Part shown: piece by piece, positions 18,060 through 26,999 of the stretch
Layout of the letters: every line of letters starts with the position of its first letter
Position numbering within the stretch: position 1 is the stretch's first letter
Assembly: GCF_000429725.1 (NCBI RefSeq)
Contig: NZ_AUCK01000026.1
Location: forward strand, 1-55,043
DNA length: 55,043 nucleotides
Source: Alkalicoccus chagannorensis DSM 18086
GTDB lineage: Bacteria; Bacillota; Bacilli; Bacillales; Salisediminibacteriaceae
Direction: 5' to 3'
The notes under the pieces: generated by a model
What the model was told of the DNA's origin: nothing
The model's input: only the letters and a program-made list of their open reading frames with translations
Databases searched by the model: none
Position numbers and translations under genes: made by a program

Positions 18060-19472
18060 ATGGTAGTAGGAGATTTTCCAGAAGAAGTTGATACGCTCGT
18101 CATCGGGTCAGGTCCCGGGGGGTATGTAGCGGCTATCCGTGCAGCGCAGCTCGGTCAGAAAGTAACCATCGTAGAAAAAGAAAACATGGGCGGAGTCTGC
18201 CTGAACGTCGGCTGCATTCCGTCAAAAGCGCTGATCGAAGCGGGTCACCGTTATGACAATGCGAACAATTCATCCGACATGGGTATTACCGTCGATAAAG
18301 TCAACCTTGATTTCTCCAAAGTGCAGGAATGGAAAGCATCCGTTGTCGAGAAGTTGACAGGCGGTGTAGAAGGACTGCTCAAAGGAAATGAAGTTGATAT
18401 CGTAAGAGGCGAAGCGTACTTCGTCGACGATACAACCGTAAAGATCATGGATGAAAAGTCTTCCCAGTCATACAAGTTTAAAAATTGTATTGTTGCTACC
18501 GGCTCCTCGCCGATTGAACTTCCTAACTTTAAGTTCAAAGAGGGTAAAGTAGTCTCCTCCACGGGAGCACTTGCACTCAAGGAAGTTCCAGAGAAGCTGG
18601 TCGTTATCGGCGGCGGTTACATCGGCGTTGAACTCGGAGCTGCTTACGCCAATCTCGGATCAGAAGTGACGATTCTTGAAGGCACGAAGCAGATTCTGCC
18701 GAGCTTCGAAAAGCAGATGACGCAGCTCGTGACGAAGCGGCTTAAGAGTCACAACGTCACTATTAAAACAGAAGCTTTTGCAAAAGAAATGGAAGAAACA
18801 GAAAACGGCGTTAAAGTAAAAGCCGAAGTAAAAGGGGAAATGGAAGAGTTTGAAGCAGATGTTCTGCTCGTCACAGTGGGCCGCTCCCCGAACACGGATG
18901 AGCTTGGTCTGGAACAGGCAGGCATCGAACTCGACGATAAAGGGCTTGTTAAAATCGACAAGCAGTGCCGTACTTCTGCAGGGAACATCTATGCGATCGG
19001 TGACATCGTACAGGGTCCTGCTCTGGCGCATAAAGCTTCCTATGAGGCGAAGATCGCTGCGGAAGTTATTTCCGGTGAACCATCGGAAATCGACTACACG
19101 GCAATCCCTGAAGTTGTCTTCTCTGGACCTGAACTGGCTCAGGTCGGTTACACAGAACAGCAGGCGAAAGATGCTGGTTATGAAGTAACCGCTGCCAAGT
19201 TCCCATTCCAGGCGAATGGCCGCGCGCTGTCGCTGAATGAATCGGAAGGCTTCATGAAGATGGTTACCCGAAAGTCTGATGGTCTCGTCATCGGCGTGCA
19301 GATTGCCGGTCACAATGCCTCTGATATGATCTCAGAAGCATGTGTTGCCATCGAAGCGGGAATGACAGCAGAGGATCTGGCTCTTACGATTCATGCTCAC
19401 CCATCTCTCGGGGAGATTACGATGGAAACCGCGGAAGTTGCCCTCGGGATGCCGGTTCATATCGTCAAGTAA
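18060..19472 (+). CDS. pdhD: Dihydrolipoamide dehydrogenase (PDH E3)
   Basis: A 470-residue FAD flavoprotein that reoxidises the lipoyl groups and makes NADH. The FAD-binding [17 protein letters not shown] (about 17-33) and redox-active disulfide [15 protein letters not shown] (about 44-58) are present. The NAD-binding motif is [10 protein letters not shown] (about 183-192), and the C-terminal catalytic HAHPSLGE is near 442-449. It lies last in the pdh operon and is followed by a hairpin terminator. The enzyme may also serve other 2-oxoacid dehydrogenases. Confidence 0.98.
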   Translation: MVVGDFPEEVDTLVIGSGPGGYVAAIRAAQLGQKVTIVEKENMGGVCLNVGCIPSKALIEAGHRYDNANNSSDMGITVDKVNLDFSKVQEWKASVVEKLTGGVEGLLKGNEVDIVRGEAYFVDDTTVKIMDEKSSQSYKFKNCIVATGSSPIELPNFKFKEGKVVSSTGALALKEVPEKLVVIGGGYIGVELGAAYANLGSEVTILEGTKQILPSFEKQMTQLVTKRLKSHNVTIKTEAFAKEMEETENGVKVKAEVKGEMEEFEADVLLVTVGRSPNTDELGLEQAGIELDDKGLVKIDKQCRTSAGNIYAIGDIVQGPALAHKASYEAKIAAEVISGEPSEIDYTAIPEVVFSGPELAQVGYTEQQAKDAGYEVTAAKFPFQANGRALSLNESEGFMKMVTRKSDGLVIGVQIAGHNASDMISEACVAIEAGMTAEDLALTIHAHPSLGEITMETAEVALGMPVHIVK

Positions 19473-19502
19473 CGAACGATCAACCTGTTATCAATATTGG
19501 CT

Positions 19503-19545
19503 TACAGCATCCCGTCAGACTATTCTGGCGGGATGCTGTATTGTG
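19503..19545 (+). terminator. Terminator of the pdh operon
   Basis: A perfect 12-bp stem TACAGCATCCCG (19503-19514) with CGGGATGCTGTA (19529-19540). The T tract after it is short. Confidence 0.7.
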
Positions 19546-19714
19546 CGCCGGCAGCGGACATGATGCACATCGCAGTGCGCAGACAGGGGTGAAAAGCAGC
19601 GAGAAGTTGAAATTCTTTCACGTATTCCTAATACCTTCCATATATTTTCATTTCCCGCTGTGTTAAAATCGGGGAGGAGCTGAGTAATGCTCCACCCAAC
19701 TTCTGAGGAAAAGA

Positions 19715-20632
19715 GTGAAGATGATGAAACGTACATATATGCTGACGGCTTGTGTGCTTCTTTTTGCAGCAGCCTGTTCAAATAACGAGGACAACAACAA
19801 TGAATCCAGTGCAGAAGAGACTGGAGCTGCAGGCAACGCAGATGCCGCGGAGGAAAACTCGTCAGAGACGAATGAGGCAGAGGAAGACACAGAGAATGAA
19901 GAAGGAAACCGTGCAGATGCCCCTGACGACGAGAACGGGCAAAATGAACAGCACGAGGATAACAATGGCGCGAATGAAGAAAATGCTGTTGAGGAAGAAG
20001 AAGAACCGGGCTATTACAGCATACAGGGGGACAGCTCACTGGCGCCAGTCGATGATGAAGCGGAAGAGCAGGCAGTTCTGATCACTATAGATGATGCGCC
20101 GGACCAATACGGAGTGGCGATGGCTGAAAAGCTGGATGAGCTCGATGTCCCCGCCATTTTCTTTGTTAATGGGCACTTTATCAACGATGAGGAAGGCGCC
20201 CGCCAGCTGGAGGAGATACACGAGCTTGGGTTTGAAATCGGAAACCATACGATGACCCACCCGAACCTCTCTGATATTCCACAGGGCGATGTTGAATCCG
20301 AAATCATCGAACTCAGTGATATGATTGAAGAGATCACAGGCGATCGACCTCGTTTCTTCCGGGCTCCGTTCGGCGTCAATACGGACTTCTCTGATGAGGT
20401 GATCGAGTCGGAAGGCATGCAGCGGATGAATTGGACCTATGGCTATGATTTTGATGCTGATTACATGGAAAAAGAAGCGCTTGAAGAAATTATGGTTGAG
20501 ACAGAACTGCTGCGCCCAGGGGCGAATCTGCTGATGCATGACCGCGACTTTACGTATGAAGCGCTGGATGTCATGATCGAGGGACTCGAGGATAAAGGAT
20601 ACGAATTTATTGACCCGGACCATATTGAATAA
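19715..20632 (+). CDS. Acidic lipoprotein with polysaccharide deacetylase (NodB) domain
   Basis: A 305-residue lipoprotein. Signal peptide and lipobox FAAAC put the lipidated Cys at 21. A very acidic Asp/Glu/Asn-rich linker (22-118) follows. The NodB homology domain (about 119-300) has TIDDAP (Asp126, Asp127; canonical TFDDGP), metal His in 'NHTMTHP' (178, 182), RAPFG (216-220) and LMHD (His275). It probably deacetylates peptidoglycan or another wall glycan outside the membrane. GTG 19715 has the best SD spacing (GAGG); ATG 19721 is the alternative. It lies between pdhD and a second acidic lipoprotein with a wall-peptidase domain. Confidence 0.82.
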   Translation: MKMMKRTYMLTACVLLFAAACSNNEDNNNESSAEETGAAGNADAAEENSSETNEAEEDTENEEGNRADAPDDENGQNEQHEDNNGANEENAVEEEEEPGYYSIQGDSSLAPVDDEAEEQAVLITIDDAPDQYGVAMAEKLDELDVPAIFFVNGHFINDEEGARQLEEIHELGFEIGNHTMTHPNLSDIPQGDVESEIIELSDMIEEITGDRPRFFRAPFGVNTDFSDEVIESEGMQRMNWTYGYDFDADYMEKEALEEIMVETELLRPGANLLMHDRDFTYEALDVMIEGLEDKGYEFIDPDHIE

Positions 20633-20676
20633 AGAAGCAGGAGCTGCTCGCTGCGACGAGATCCTGTGTTCATAAG

Positions 20677-20742
20677 AAAGGAGGGCCGGGCTGCAGAACG
20701 CTTAACATACGAAAGAGTGCTGACAGCCGGGTATAGACACCG
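20677..20742 (+). promoter_or_regulatory. Strong SD-like AAAGGAGGG displaced 57 nt from the next start
   Basis: AAAGGAGGG (20677-20685) has no ATG, GTG or TTG at a usable distance. The next gene's ATG (20743) has only a weak SD. GGCTG (20688-20692) and CAGCC before the start could pair and shorten the gap. It may instead be a relic of a lost leader ORF. Confidence 0.3.
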
Positions 20743-21855
20743 ATGAAAAAAACCTACACACTCACTGGCCTGCTTCTTCTGCTTACTGCCTGTGCTGACA
20801 ACAATGACGACAGCGATGCAGAAGAAAGTCAGTCCGCTGGCAATGGTGCAGCTGAGGGAACAGAAGAGAATGAAACGGCAGATGAACAGAACGAAGAAGA
20901 GGAAGCAGAGACGGTCGAGCTCCATCAGCTGGAGGAGCACGAGGGTGATTACGTACTTGCTTCAGATATCGTAGAACTTACCGGCGGTGAGATGGAAGAA
21001 GATGCGATCCACCGGAGTATGAGGATGGACATTGATGACCGGCATTTTTATTTTGTTGAAGAAGTCCCGGTCATGGAGATCAATGGTATATACCAGCCTT
21101 ATGATGATGTTCTCGTCGCTTTTCATGAAGAAGAGCCGTATTTGACGGACACGTTCGTTGAACGAGGGCTGGATACGGAAACAGAAGCCGAAGACGGTGA
21201 GCTCCATATGTATTGGGACGAAGAACCTGAATGGGAAGAGATCGGCAGTGATGTCGACATTCATGATAAAACCCCTGTCGACATGGTGGAATTCCTGTCG
21301 TTTATGGAGAGACCGATTGAAGGTGCATCGGTCAGTACGGTGGAGAGTCATCTTCCTGGGGCACCGCGAGATTATAGAAACGGGGTCCATGAAGGAATCG
21401 ACTATTATGATTATGCCTCTGGAGTGGAGATAACAACCGATACAGAAATCTACGGGATGGCGGAAGGCACGGTCGTCCGTGTCGATCATGATTTTGAGGA
21501 GTATCCTAGCCACGAGGTACGGGATGCAGACCTGGAAAAATCAGCAGAAGTCGGATTCACTCCTGAATATATCTTTGACCGGCTTCGGGGACAGCAGGTA
21601 TGGGTCCAGTATGAAGATGGCATCATGATCCGCTTTGCGCACCTGGATGACATTCCAGAAGAACTGGAGCTCGGACAGCAGGTGGATGCAGATACCGCGA
21701 TTGGATATGTCGGTAATACCGGAACGAGCGATTCGTTAAACGACGGTGACGGCGGACTTCATCTGCATAAAGACATTCTTGTCAGTGGAGAACTGTTCTG
21801 GGAACCTTATACACTTGAAGAAACAGCAGCCATTCTTTATGATCTATGGCCATAA
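20743..21855 (+). CDS. Acidic lipoprotein with M23-type peptidase domain
   Basis: A 370-residue lipoprotein with lipobox LTAC (Cys17) and an acidic linker (18-60). A middle region (about 65-145) with 'VPVMEINGIYQPYDDVLVAF' resembles copper-amine-oxidase-type stalk domains. The C-terminal LytM/M23 domain (about 205-350) has HEGID (His216, Asp220), FAHL (His300) and LHLH (340-343). These are the usual zinc ligands and catalytic His of glycyl or cross-link endopeptidases, although an insertion separates them. It probably acts on wall peptides outside the membrane. Its N-terminal design matches the preceding deacetylase lipoprotein, with which it may share a transcript. A perfect palindromic terminator follows. 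Confidence 0.8.
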   Translation: MKKTYTLTGLLLLLTACADNNDDSDAEESQSAGNGAAEGTEENETADEQNEEEEAETVELHQLEEHEGDYVLASDIVELTGGEMEEDAIHRSMRMDIDDRHFYFVEEVPVMEINGIYQPYDDVLVAFHEEEPYLTDTFVERGLDTETEAEDGELHMYWDEEPEWEEIGSDVDIHDKTPVDMVEFLSFMERPIEGASVSTVESHLPGAPRDYRNGVHEGIDYYDYASGVEITTDTEIYGMAEGTVVRVDHDFEEYPSHEVRDADLEKSAEVGFTPEYIFDRLRGQQVWVQYEDGIMIRFAHLDDIPEELELGQQVDADTAIGYVGNTGTSDSLNDGDGGLHLHKDILVSGELFWEPYTLEETAAILYDLWP

Positions 21856-21870
21856 TGTGAAGGAAATGGA

Positions 21871-21905
21871 AAAGATCTGCGTGCATCGATGCACGCAGAT
21901 CTTTT
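21871..21905 (+). terminator. Terminator after the M23 lipoprotein
   Basis: A perfect 16-bp inverted repeat (21871-21886 with 21889-21904) has a 2-nt centre and ends in a T run. Confidence 0.9.
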
Positions 21906-22043
21906 TCGTGTGCCAAACTTTTGTCTCGTTTTTTTCTTATACGATAATTTATATGCTGATGTGACAAAAGACGACAAGCATTGAATGCAAGATGTGTTAC
22001 GATAACCGCATACTAAACAGGGTGAGAACAGGTGGTGGATACC

Positions 22044-22487
22044 ATGAAAAAATCAGATTTTCTCGATGATATGAGACTGGAAGTAGGATTGGCTTATGAT
22101 TATGCAGAGAGCCGGGAAGATTTTATGGTCAAAGTTCTACAGACGCTGTATCATTCGGGAGGACAGGAAATGTCTCTGACCATACATAAATGGGAAGGCG
22201 GCAGAAAAAGGCTGTTTTACGCGCTTGGCATGAACAGACTGACAAAAAAACAAGAAACGTTAGGGAATGGCTTTTTCTTTCCCGGCTCAAGCAGAATGGT
22301 TACGTATACGAGCTGTCATGGAAGCCATGCGTTATTTCTGCCGGTTTTTAGTGAGCGTGAGGAGCTCCAGTATGTCATTACGATGAAACTGATCGACAGT
22401 GCGTATAAAGTTACGAGACAGGATATGATTTTTGTGCAGGAACTTCTGCAGTTTATACAGGCAAAGCAGTCGACGTTTTCTTCTTAA
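22044..22487 (+). CDS. Conserved-looking hypothetical protein, 147 aa
   Basis: I do not recognise the family. The protein starts MKKSDFLDDMRLEVGLAYDY. It shows an alternating pattern with central strands ('MSLTIHKWEGGRKRLFYALG', 'HALFLPVFSEREELQYVITM') and a terminal helix (MIFVQELLQFIQAKQ), which could be a small GAF/PAS-like sensor fold. That is only an impression. There is no signal peptide or membrane span. ATG 22044 is preferred because AGGTGG lies 8 nt before it; GTG 22032 and 22035 are alternatives. Upstream is a terminator and downstream a family C element, so it stands alone. Confidence 0.6.
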   Translation: MKKSDFLDDMRLEVGLAYDYAESREDFMVKVLQTLYHSGGQEMSLTIHKWEGGRKRLFYALGMNRLTKKQETLGNGFFFPGSSRMVTYTSCHGSHALFLPVFSEREELQYVITMKLIDSAYKVTRQDMIFVQELLQFIQAKQSTFSS

Positions 22488-22506
22488 AACGCCGGCTGCT
22501 TTTTTC

Positions 22507-22770
22507 GGTTTTCATTCCCATGTTGAACAAGCTCAGGCGTACTCAGACCCTTTTCAAATGGCACCGATGATTCTCTTGGAAAAGAATAAACAAAAACGAA
22601 CCCTTTCCAGGAGGGAAGGGCGGCGATGCCAGAGGGATCAAGCGCCGTCCGAACATCCTCCCCGCAGCGCGAGGATCGTTGCGGGCAGCGCCCCTTGGCA
22701 GGCGTCCGCTTGAAATGGAAGAAAAGATGCTACGGAAATGAACCTCTACCCCAACAATTATTTTAGAACT
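22507..22770 (-). repeat. Family C element, copy C2 (inverted, about 264 bp)
   Basis: In its own orientation it starts with AGTTCTAAAATAATTG followed by TTGGGGT and ends CATGGGAATGAAAACC. It is flanked by CTTTTTTC (22499-22506) and GTTTTTTC (22771-22778), 7 of 8 identical. The B/C core is at about 22619-22711, with an apical CTCGC-GCT-GCG stem. The arm GTACTCAGACCC/GAGCTTGTTC corresponds to the right arm of C1 and C4. The rest of the intergenic stretch to 22994 holds nothing recognisable. Confidence 0.75.
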
Positions 22771-22994
22771 GTTTTTTCGGGACAGGGGACGTGGACTTCG
22801 ACGAATGCGCAGGAAGAATGTAATCCAGTCTGTCCCTTAACAAAACGTACAGCGGGCCCTCCCCTGCGGTCAGAAGACGCTTGATACGTTTGATCTGTGG
22901 ACTGCTCGTTCACTGACAATGATGGCTCTTTCCTGGCGAATGGAAGAGGGAGCGGCTGCAGCATTTCGCAGAAGAAGGATTTCACCTGAGTAGA

Positions 22995-23023
22995 TTGTAA
23001 AATAATCTGAATTTTCGTATAAT
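22995..23023 (+). promoter_or_regulatory. Sigma-A promoter of the DUF3055 gene
   Basis: TTGTAA (22995-23000), 17 bp, TATAAT (23018-23023), then GGAGG at 23033-23037. Confidence 0.8.
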
Positions 23024-23045
23024 GTAAGGAAAGGAGGGGATGTTG

Positions 23046-23372
23046 ATGCCGATGTACAGGGAGTTATACAATGAACATGAGAAAGCAGATGTCCAGTTTG
23101 TCGGAGTAGATATTACAGGAGAACGATACGATTTTGCTGTCCTGCACACAAGCATGTTTTTTGGGAAGGTGCTGATTATCTGCATGCATACAGGGCGTCA
23201 GGCTTTGTTGGAGTACCATCACCTGCACGACATTTCGAACCTCTCAGGCATGCTGAAAGTGGACGATGAGGAAGACATGGAAATTTTGGCAGAATATCTG
23301 CGTGAAGCTTTGAAACCGTTTACGCCAATGCCGCCTGCCGCTGCAGCAGGTGGACATACCGCTTCAAGGTGA
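23046..23372 (+). CDS. DUF3055 (SAV0927-type) protein
   Basis: A 108-residue small cytoplasmic protein of the DUF3055 family. The diagnostic run is FVGVDITGERYDFAVLHTS followed by FFGKVLIICMHTGRQAL and a terminal helix EEDMEILAEYLREAL. Function is unknown. Several starts cluster (ATG 23040, 23046, 23052); 23046 lies 8 nt after GGAGG and is chosen. A C-terminal Pro/Ala tail (TPMPPAAAAGG) is extra relative to the family as I remember it. It has its own promoter and shares a bidirectional hairpin with the convergent speA. Confidence 0.8.
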   Translation: MPMYRELYNEHEKADVQFVGVDITGERYDFAVLHTSMFFGKVLIICMHTGRQALLEYHHLHDISNLSGMLKVDDEEDMEILAEYLREALKPFTPMPPAAAAGGHTASR

Positions 23373-23430
23373 TAAGAGGGACAGCCGGGAGCTATGGAGG
23401 TTGTTTCAAAGAATCGTCAGAGAAATAAAT

Positions 23431-23468
23431 ATGCTTCCGATGATCCTCAATGGATCCTCGGAAGCATT
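23431..23468 (+). terminator. Terminator between the DUF3055 gene and speA
   Basis: ATGCTTCCGA (23431-23440) pairs with the complementary TCGGAAGCAT ending at 23468, with inner GATCC/GGATC pairing. A second hairpin at 23494-23529 (TGGTTAGCGGAAGG with its complement) is better placed for speA on the minus strand. Confidence 0.65.
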
Positions 23469-23562
23469 TCACTGTGTATGTGGCTGAAGACGATGGTTAG
23501 CGGAAGGAAACTTCCTTTCGCTTCAACCATAAGCAGCTTGTGGCGCTGACATCGCTTAATGT

Positions 23563-25047
23563 CTATGTTATTGCTTTTCTTTCTTGAATCACACGGATTT
23601 TCTCCAGCGTTTCGTCCTCAGGTCCCTGAACGGGGAGACCGGATTGGATGTTTTTCTCAATATAGTCCAGGTTCTGTTGTTCGATCATTTCCCCTGGAAT
23701 GAAAATGGGGATACCCGGGGGATAGATCATAATAAATTCAGCGCTGATTCTGCCGGCAGCCTGGCTTAATGGAACAGTCTCCGTATCCGCATAAAACGCA
23801 TCTCTCGGGGAGTAGGATAGAATCGGAATGTTTGGAACTTCGACCGGAGTGTCGTTGTCTTTCCACGTGCCGGAAGCAGCATATGCACGGCTCAGCTCTG
23901 CAAGTGCCTCGATCAGAAGGTTGATCGATTCTGTGCTGTCACCCGGCGTTATCAAAAACAGCACGTTGTAAAGATCGGAGAGCTCCACTTCAATCCGGCA
24001 GTTTCTGCGGAGGAAAACTTCGGCTTCATGACCGGTAATATGAAGATCCTTTACCGATACCGTCACTTTCGTCACATCGTAATCGTAGCAGGATGTACTG
24101 TTTAAAATGTCGCTTCCCGGCACATAGAGGCCTGGGATGCGGGAAACTTCTTTCCGGAGAATCTCAGCCAGTCTGATTGTTTCATCGAGTATGTCTCTGC
24201 CGGATACCGCAAGATGTCTTCGCGCCGCATCCAGCGAAGCCAGCAGGATATAGGAAGTAGATGTCGTCGTCAGCATGCTCATGACGGCCTGCACTTTTTT
24301 CGTAGACACAAGGTTTCCCTGCACGTTAAGTATGGAGCTCTGGGTGAGAGAGCCACCTAGTTTATGAACGCTTGTAGCAGCGAGGTCGGCACCCGCCTGC
24401 ATCGCGGAGAGCGGCAGTTGTTCATGAAAGTGAATGTGGACTCCGTGTGCTTCATCTACAAGCACCGGCATCCCTGCCTCGTGGGCAGTTTCCACGATGC
24501 CCTGCAGATCGGCGGCATACCCAAAATACGTAGGATTAATGACGAGCAGTCCTTTTGCATCGGGATGGCTCTTTACGGCTCTCGCTGCAGCCTGGCGTGT
24601 AATTCCGTGGGAGATACCGAGGTTCTCGTCAATGTCTGGGTGAATGAAAATCGGTGTAGCGCCTGAGAAGACGACCGCCGACATAATCGATTTATGTACA
24701 TTCCGCGGGACAATCAGCTTATCTCCCGGCGAGCACACGGACATGATCATCGTCATAATGGCACCGCTCGTTCCCTGAACGGAGAAGAACGTGTAGTCTG
24801 CCCCGAAGGCATCGGCTGCTGTGAGCTGAGCTTCGTGAATAATCCCTGCAGGGTGGTGAAGGTCGTCAAGCGGTTCAATATTGATGAGATCGATATCCAG
24901 TGCCTGCTGACCGAGGAAGCTGCGGAATGCATGATCCATGCCTCTTCCTTTTTTATGTCCAGGTATGTGGAAGGGCAGTCTGTTCTCCGCCGCGTAAGCT
25001 TTCAATCCGTCGAATAGCGGTGTGTCATGCTGGTTGCGTGTAAACAT
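23563..25047 (-). CDS. speA: Arginine (Orn/Lys/Arg-type) decarboxylase
   Basis: A 494-residue PLP enzyme of the short Gram-positive Orn/Lys/Arg decarboxylase group, close to B. subtilis SpeA (490 aa), which makes agmatine for spermidine synthesis. The N-terminus has 'RLPFHIPGHKKGRGMD'. The PLP domain has 'DEAHGVHIHFHEQLP' and the Schiff-base motif TSVHKLGGSLTQ (Lys near 229). A C-terminal domain contains 'IYPPGIPIFIPGE'. ATG 25047 (SD GAGGG) matches the family start; an upstream ATG adds 45 unrelated residues. Synteny with yktA-yktB-ykzI-yktC matches B. subtilis and supports SpeA over lysine or ornithine specificity. Confidence 0.93.
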   Translation of the reverse strand: MFTRNQHDTPLFDGLKAYAAENRLPFHIPGHKKGRGMDHAFRSFLGQQALDIDLINIEPLDDLHHPAGIIHEAQLTAADAFGADYTFFSVQGTSGAIMTMIMSVCSPGDKLIVPRNVHKSIMSAVVFSGATPIFIHPDIDENLGISHGITRQAAARAVKSHPDAKGLLVINPTYFGYAADLQGIVETAHEAGMPVLVDEAHGVHIHFHEQLPLSAMQAGADLAATSVHKLGGSLTQSSILNVQGNLVSTKKVQAVMSMLTTTSTSYILLASLDAARRHLAVSGRDILDETIRLAEILRKEVSRIPGLYVPGSDILNSTSCYDYDVTKVTVSVKDLHITGHEAEVFLRRNCRIEVELSDLYNVLFLITPGDSTESINLLIEALAELSRAYAASGTWKDNDTPVEVPNIPILSYSPRDAFYADTETVPLSQAAGRISAEFIMIYPPGIPIFIPGEMIEQQNLDYIEKNIQSGLPVQGPEDETLEKIRVIQERKAIT

Positions 25048-25157
25048 GGTATCCCTCGAATTCTTTTCAGTATAAAAATGTTTTGTTAAGATAAAGTCAG
25101 CATGATGGAAGTATAGCAGATTACGTTTTGTTTTGCATAGAACAGGAGGATAAAGGT

Positions 25158-25433
25158 ATGTCAAAGGATGTATATTTTCCAATTTCCATGGATTGGTCTA
25201 AAGAAGAAGTAGTGCACGTTGTTCAGTTTTTTGAAGGTGTAGACCAAGTGTATAACAAGGGGATGGAGCGCGAAACGTTTTTGACGCTTTACAGGCACTT
25301 TAAGGAGGTTGTCCCTTCCAAGGCGGAAGAAAAGCAGCATTTCAAAGAATACGAAGAGCAGACCGGTCAATCTGCCTATCATGCTGTCAAAGCTGCAAGA
25401 GAAGCGGATCCGGGGACGAAAATCAAGAAATAG
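25158..25433 (+). CDS. yktA: UPF0223 family protein YktA
   Basis: A 91-residue helical protein recognisable by 'YFPISMDWSKEEVVHVVQFF', 'VDQVYNKGMERETFL' and 'FKEVVPSKAEEKQHFKEYEE'. It belongs to UPF0223 of Bacillales; function unknown. ATG 25158 follows AGGAGGATAAAGG. It diverges from speA across a 110-bp spacer. Downstream lies an IS1182 3'-end remnant instead of a simple terminator. Confidence 0.92.
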   Translation: MSKDVYFPISMDWSKEEVVHVVQFFEGVDQVYNKGMERETFLTLYRHFKEVVPSKAEEKQHFKEYEEQTGQSAYHAVKAAREADPGTKIKK

Positions 25434-25454
25434 CGGCGGCAGCCGTTGAACAGA

Positions 25455-25690
25455 AAACCAGGCTGAGACAAAATCGTTCTCCAGCGCGTAAAAAACGCTT
25501 TCGATCATCCATGTGGGGTTGTCGAAAGCGTTTTGTGTTAAAGAAACAATAACGAATCTGTCTCATGGCCGTAAACGCTCTCACATTCACGGCCTTAAGG
25601 CAGATCCCAGTTCCTCTTTCACCTTGGCTCTGCCTCTCATCGACATTCTGGTGATTTGAACATAAGGATGCCTCCGGTCTAGTTATGACT
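25455..25690 (-). mobile_element. IS1182-like transposase 3'-end remnant
   Basis: Reading the minus strand, the segment encodes a decayed RMSMRGRAKVKEELG..VRAFTAMRQI, matching the transposase tail at 54672-55043. It then has the same AAAACGCTTTCGA hairpin (about 25488-25540) and ends at a GGCTGAGACAAAA motif. No upstream transposase sequence is left, and repeat A3 follows 37 bp later. Confidence 0.7.
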
Positions 25691-25726
25691 TGGTCGTTCT
25701 AACTTAACGTGAAGGCATTCTTTTTT

Positions 25727-26090
25727 AAAAGTATAGGAATGTATAAATTTTTGTACAAGAGGACGGCAGTTTCATGCGCTGCACGGGAAGAGAGAAGACC
25801 TGTTTCTTCCCTCGAAAAGCTTGCGGCAAACGCCGTTCCGACCAAAAGCCGCTTTGCGCTTTTGTTCTGGAGAAATCAAAACCGTACGGTCTCTGGGCTG
25901 ATCTTGAAAAGACAAGAGACGCGGGAAAAGCAAGGGCTGAAGATGCCCCGTCGCCGTTTTGCGGCGGTCAGCTGAAGCCTTGCCCGCGGTAAGCGCTTGT
26001 CATTGGTAGGATCAACCCCCTCATACAGAAAGCCCTCACCAAAAGTGGTAAGGGCTTCCTTTTTATTCTCGTTTTGTCCCAGCCTCGGTT
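25727..26090 (+). repeat. Family A repeat, copy A3 (full 5' and 3' modules)
   Basis: The most complete copy. It starts AAGTATAGGAATG, continues through TTCATGCGCTGCACGGGAAG and 'CGCCGTTCCGACCAAAAG', then ACCGTACGGTCTC. The structured module at 25920-25989 has CGCGGG-AAAA-GCAAGGGCTGA opposite TCAGC-TGAAG-CCTTGC-CCGCG, with an apical CGTCGCC-GTTTT-GCGGCG. It ends with CCTCATACAGAAA, a GCCCTCACC hairpin, a T run and the inverse of GAGGCTGGGACAAAA. Confidence 0.8.
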
Positions 26091-26117
26091 TCGTTTAGGA
26101 ACGTTTACGCTGCAGGA

Positions 26118-26762
26118 TTATACTTTTTGTTCGTACACGTCCATGCTCTTTTCGTACAGCGGGAGCACGGTATCGAACACTTTTTCAATTTCCTGAACGA
26201 AGGCATCACCGTCGCGCAGGAGGTCCTCACTGTAGCAGAACGTTTTACCACAGAGAAGTTCTGCCTTTTTTACATCCTGAAGCCGTTGAAACAGGCGGGT
26301 ATAGTCTTCATTAGAGAGCTCGTCTCCACTGACCGTGTCCGGCTTCGTGTGATCCTCGCTCCATTCGTAATGCTCAGGTATCATGCTTTTCACCGATTCA
26401 GCGTCTTCCAGCAGAGTTCTGCCGAGCTCTCCTTTTACCGGCGATTCATAGATAACGGCAAACCAGACGAAGACGTGGGAGCCGAACAGACCTATCTGAA
26501 AATGAGGGAGTTTTTTGTATCCCCGGTTGCTGCTGCAGAAAGCGACCCAGGTGTCATCTGGAGGATTCACTTTCCGCCTTGCATGTTTGGCGACATGATA
26601 GTACATGTCTCTGCCGGTTTTCTCTGAAAGCACATCTTTGAAATGTTCTCCAAGCTCTTCCAGTTTCGGCCGGATCGTCATTTTTAATGCTTCCATCCGC
26701 TCGTCCAGTCCGTCTACCGCAAACACATCAAAGTCCTCTTCCGTAAATCCTGAAAACTTCAT
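26118..26762 (-). CDS. yktB: UPF0637 (DUF1054) family protein YktB
   Basis: A 214-residue protein of the Bacillales UPF0637 family. It begins 'MKFSGFTEEDFDVFAVDGLD' and includes 'MTIRPKLEELGEHF', RKVNPPDDTWVAF and 'KLPHFQIGLFGSHVFVWFAV'. Function unknown; cytoplasmic, with no membrane span. The SD GGGATGGTGG is 4 nt upstream. Gene order speA-yktA-yktB-ykzI-yktC is as in B. subtilis. Repeat A3 occupies the downstream side. Confidence 0.92.
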   Translation of the reverse strand: MKFSGFTEEDFDVFAVDGLDERMEALKMTIRPKLEELGEHFKDVLSEKTGRDMYYHVAKHARRKVNPPDDTWVAFCSSNRGYKKLPHFQIGLFGSHVFVWFAVIYESPVKGELGRTLLEDAESVKSMIPEHYEWSEDHTKPDTVSGDELSNEDYTRLFQRLQDVKKAELLCGKTFCYSEDLLRDGDAFVQEIEKVFDTVLPLYEKSMDVYEQKV

Positions 26763-26795
26763 GAATCCACCATCCCTTCATTAGTAATGATTTAC

Positions 26796-26823
26796 ATTGT
26801 AGCAGAGCCCATGAGAGAAACAA
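26796..26823 (-). promoter_or_regulatory. Promoter of yktB
   Basis: TTGTTT (26818-26823), 16 bp, extended TGC-TACAAT (-10 at 26796-26801) on the minus strand. Confidence 0.55.
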
Positions 26824-26999
26824 AATAAATAGGTTTAGATATGACGATTTTGTGGAAAATTAAGAATAAGAACAATAAATAGTTGCAAAATTCCGATAAA
26901 TACTCTAACCTAGGAATAACTCATTTCAATCAAGACAGAGAACAGTTGAAAGAGTAACAAAAATAATCCGACGTATATCGGAAAAAAGGGGTGCGAAAC

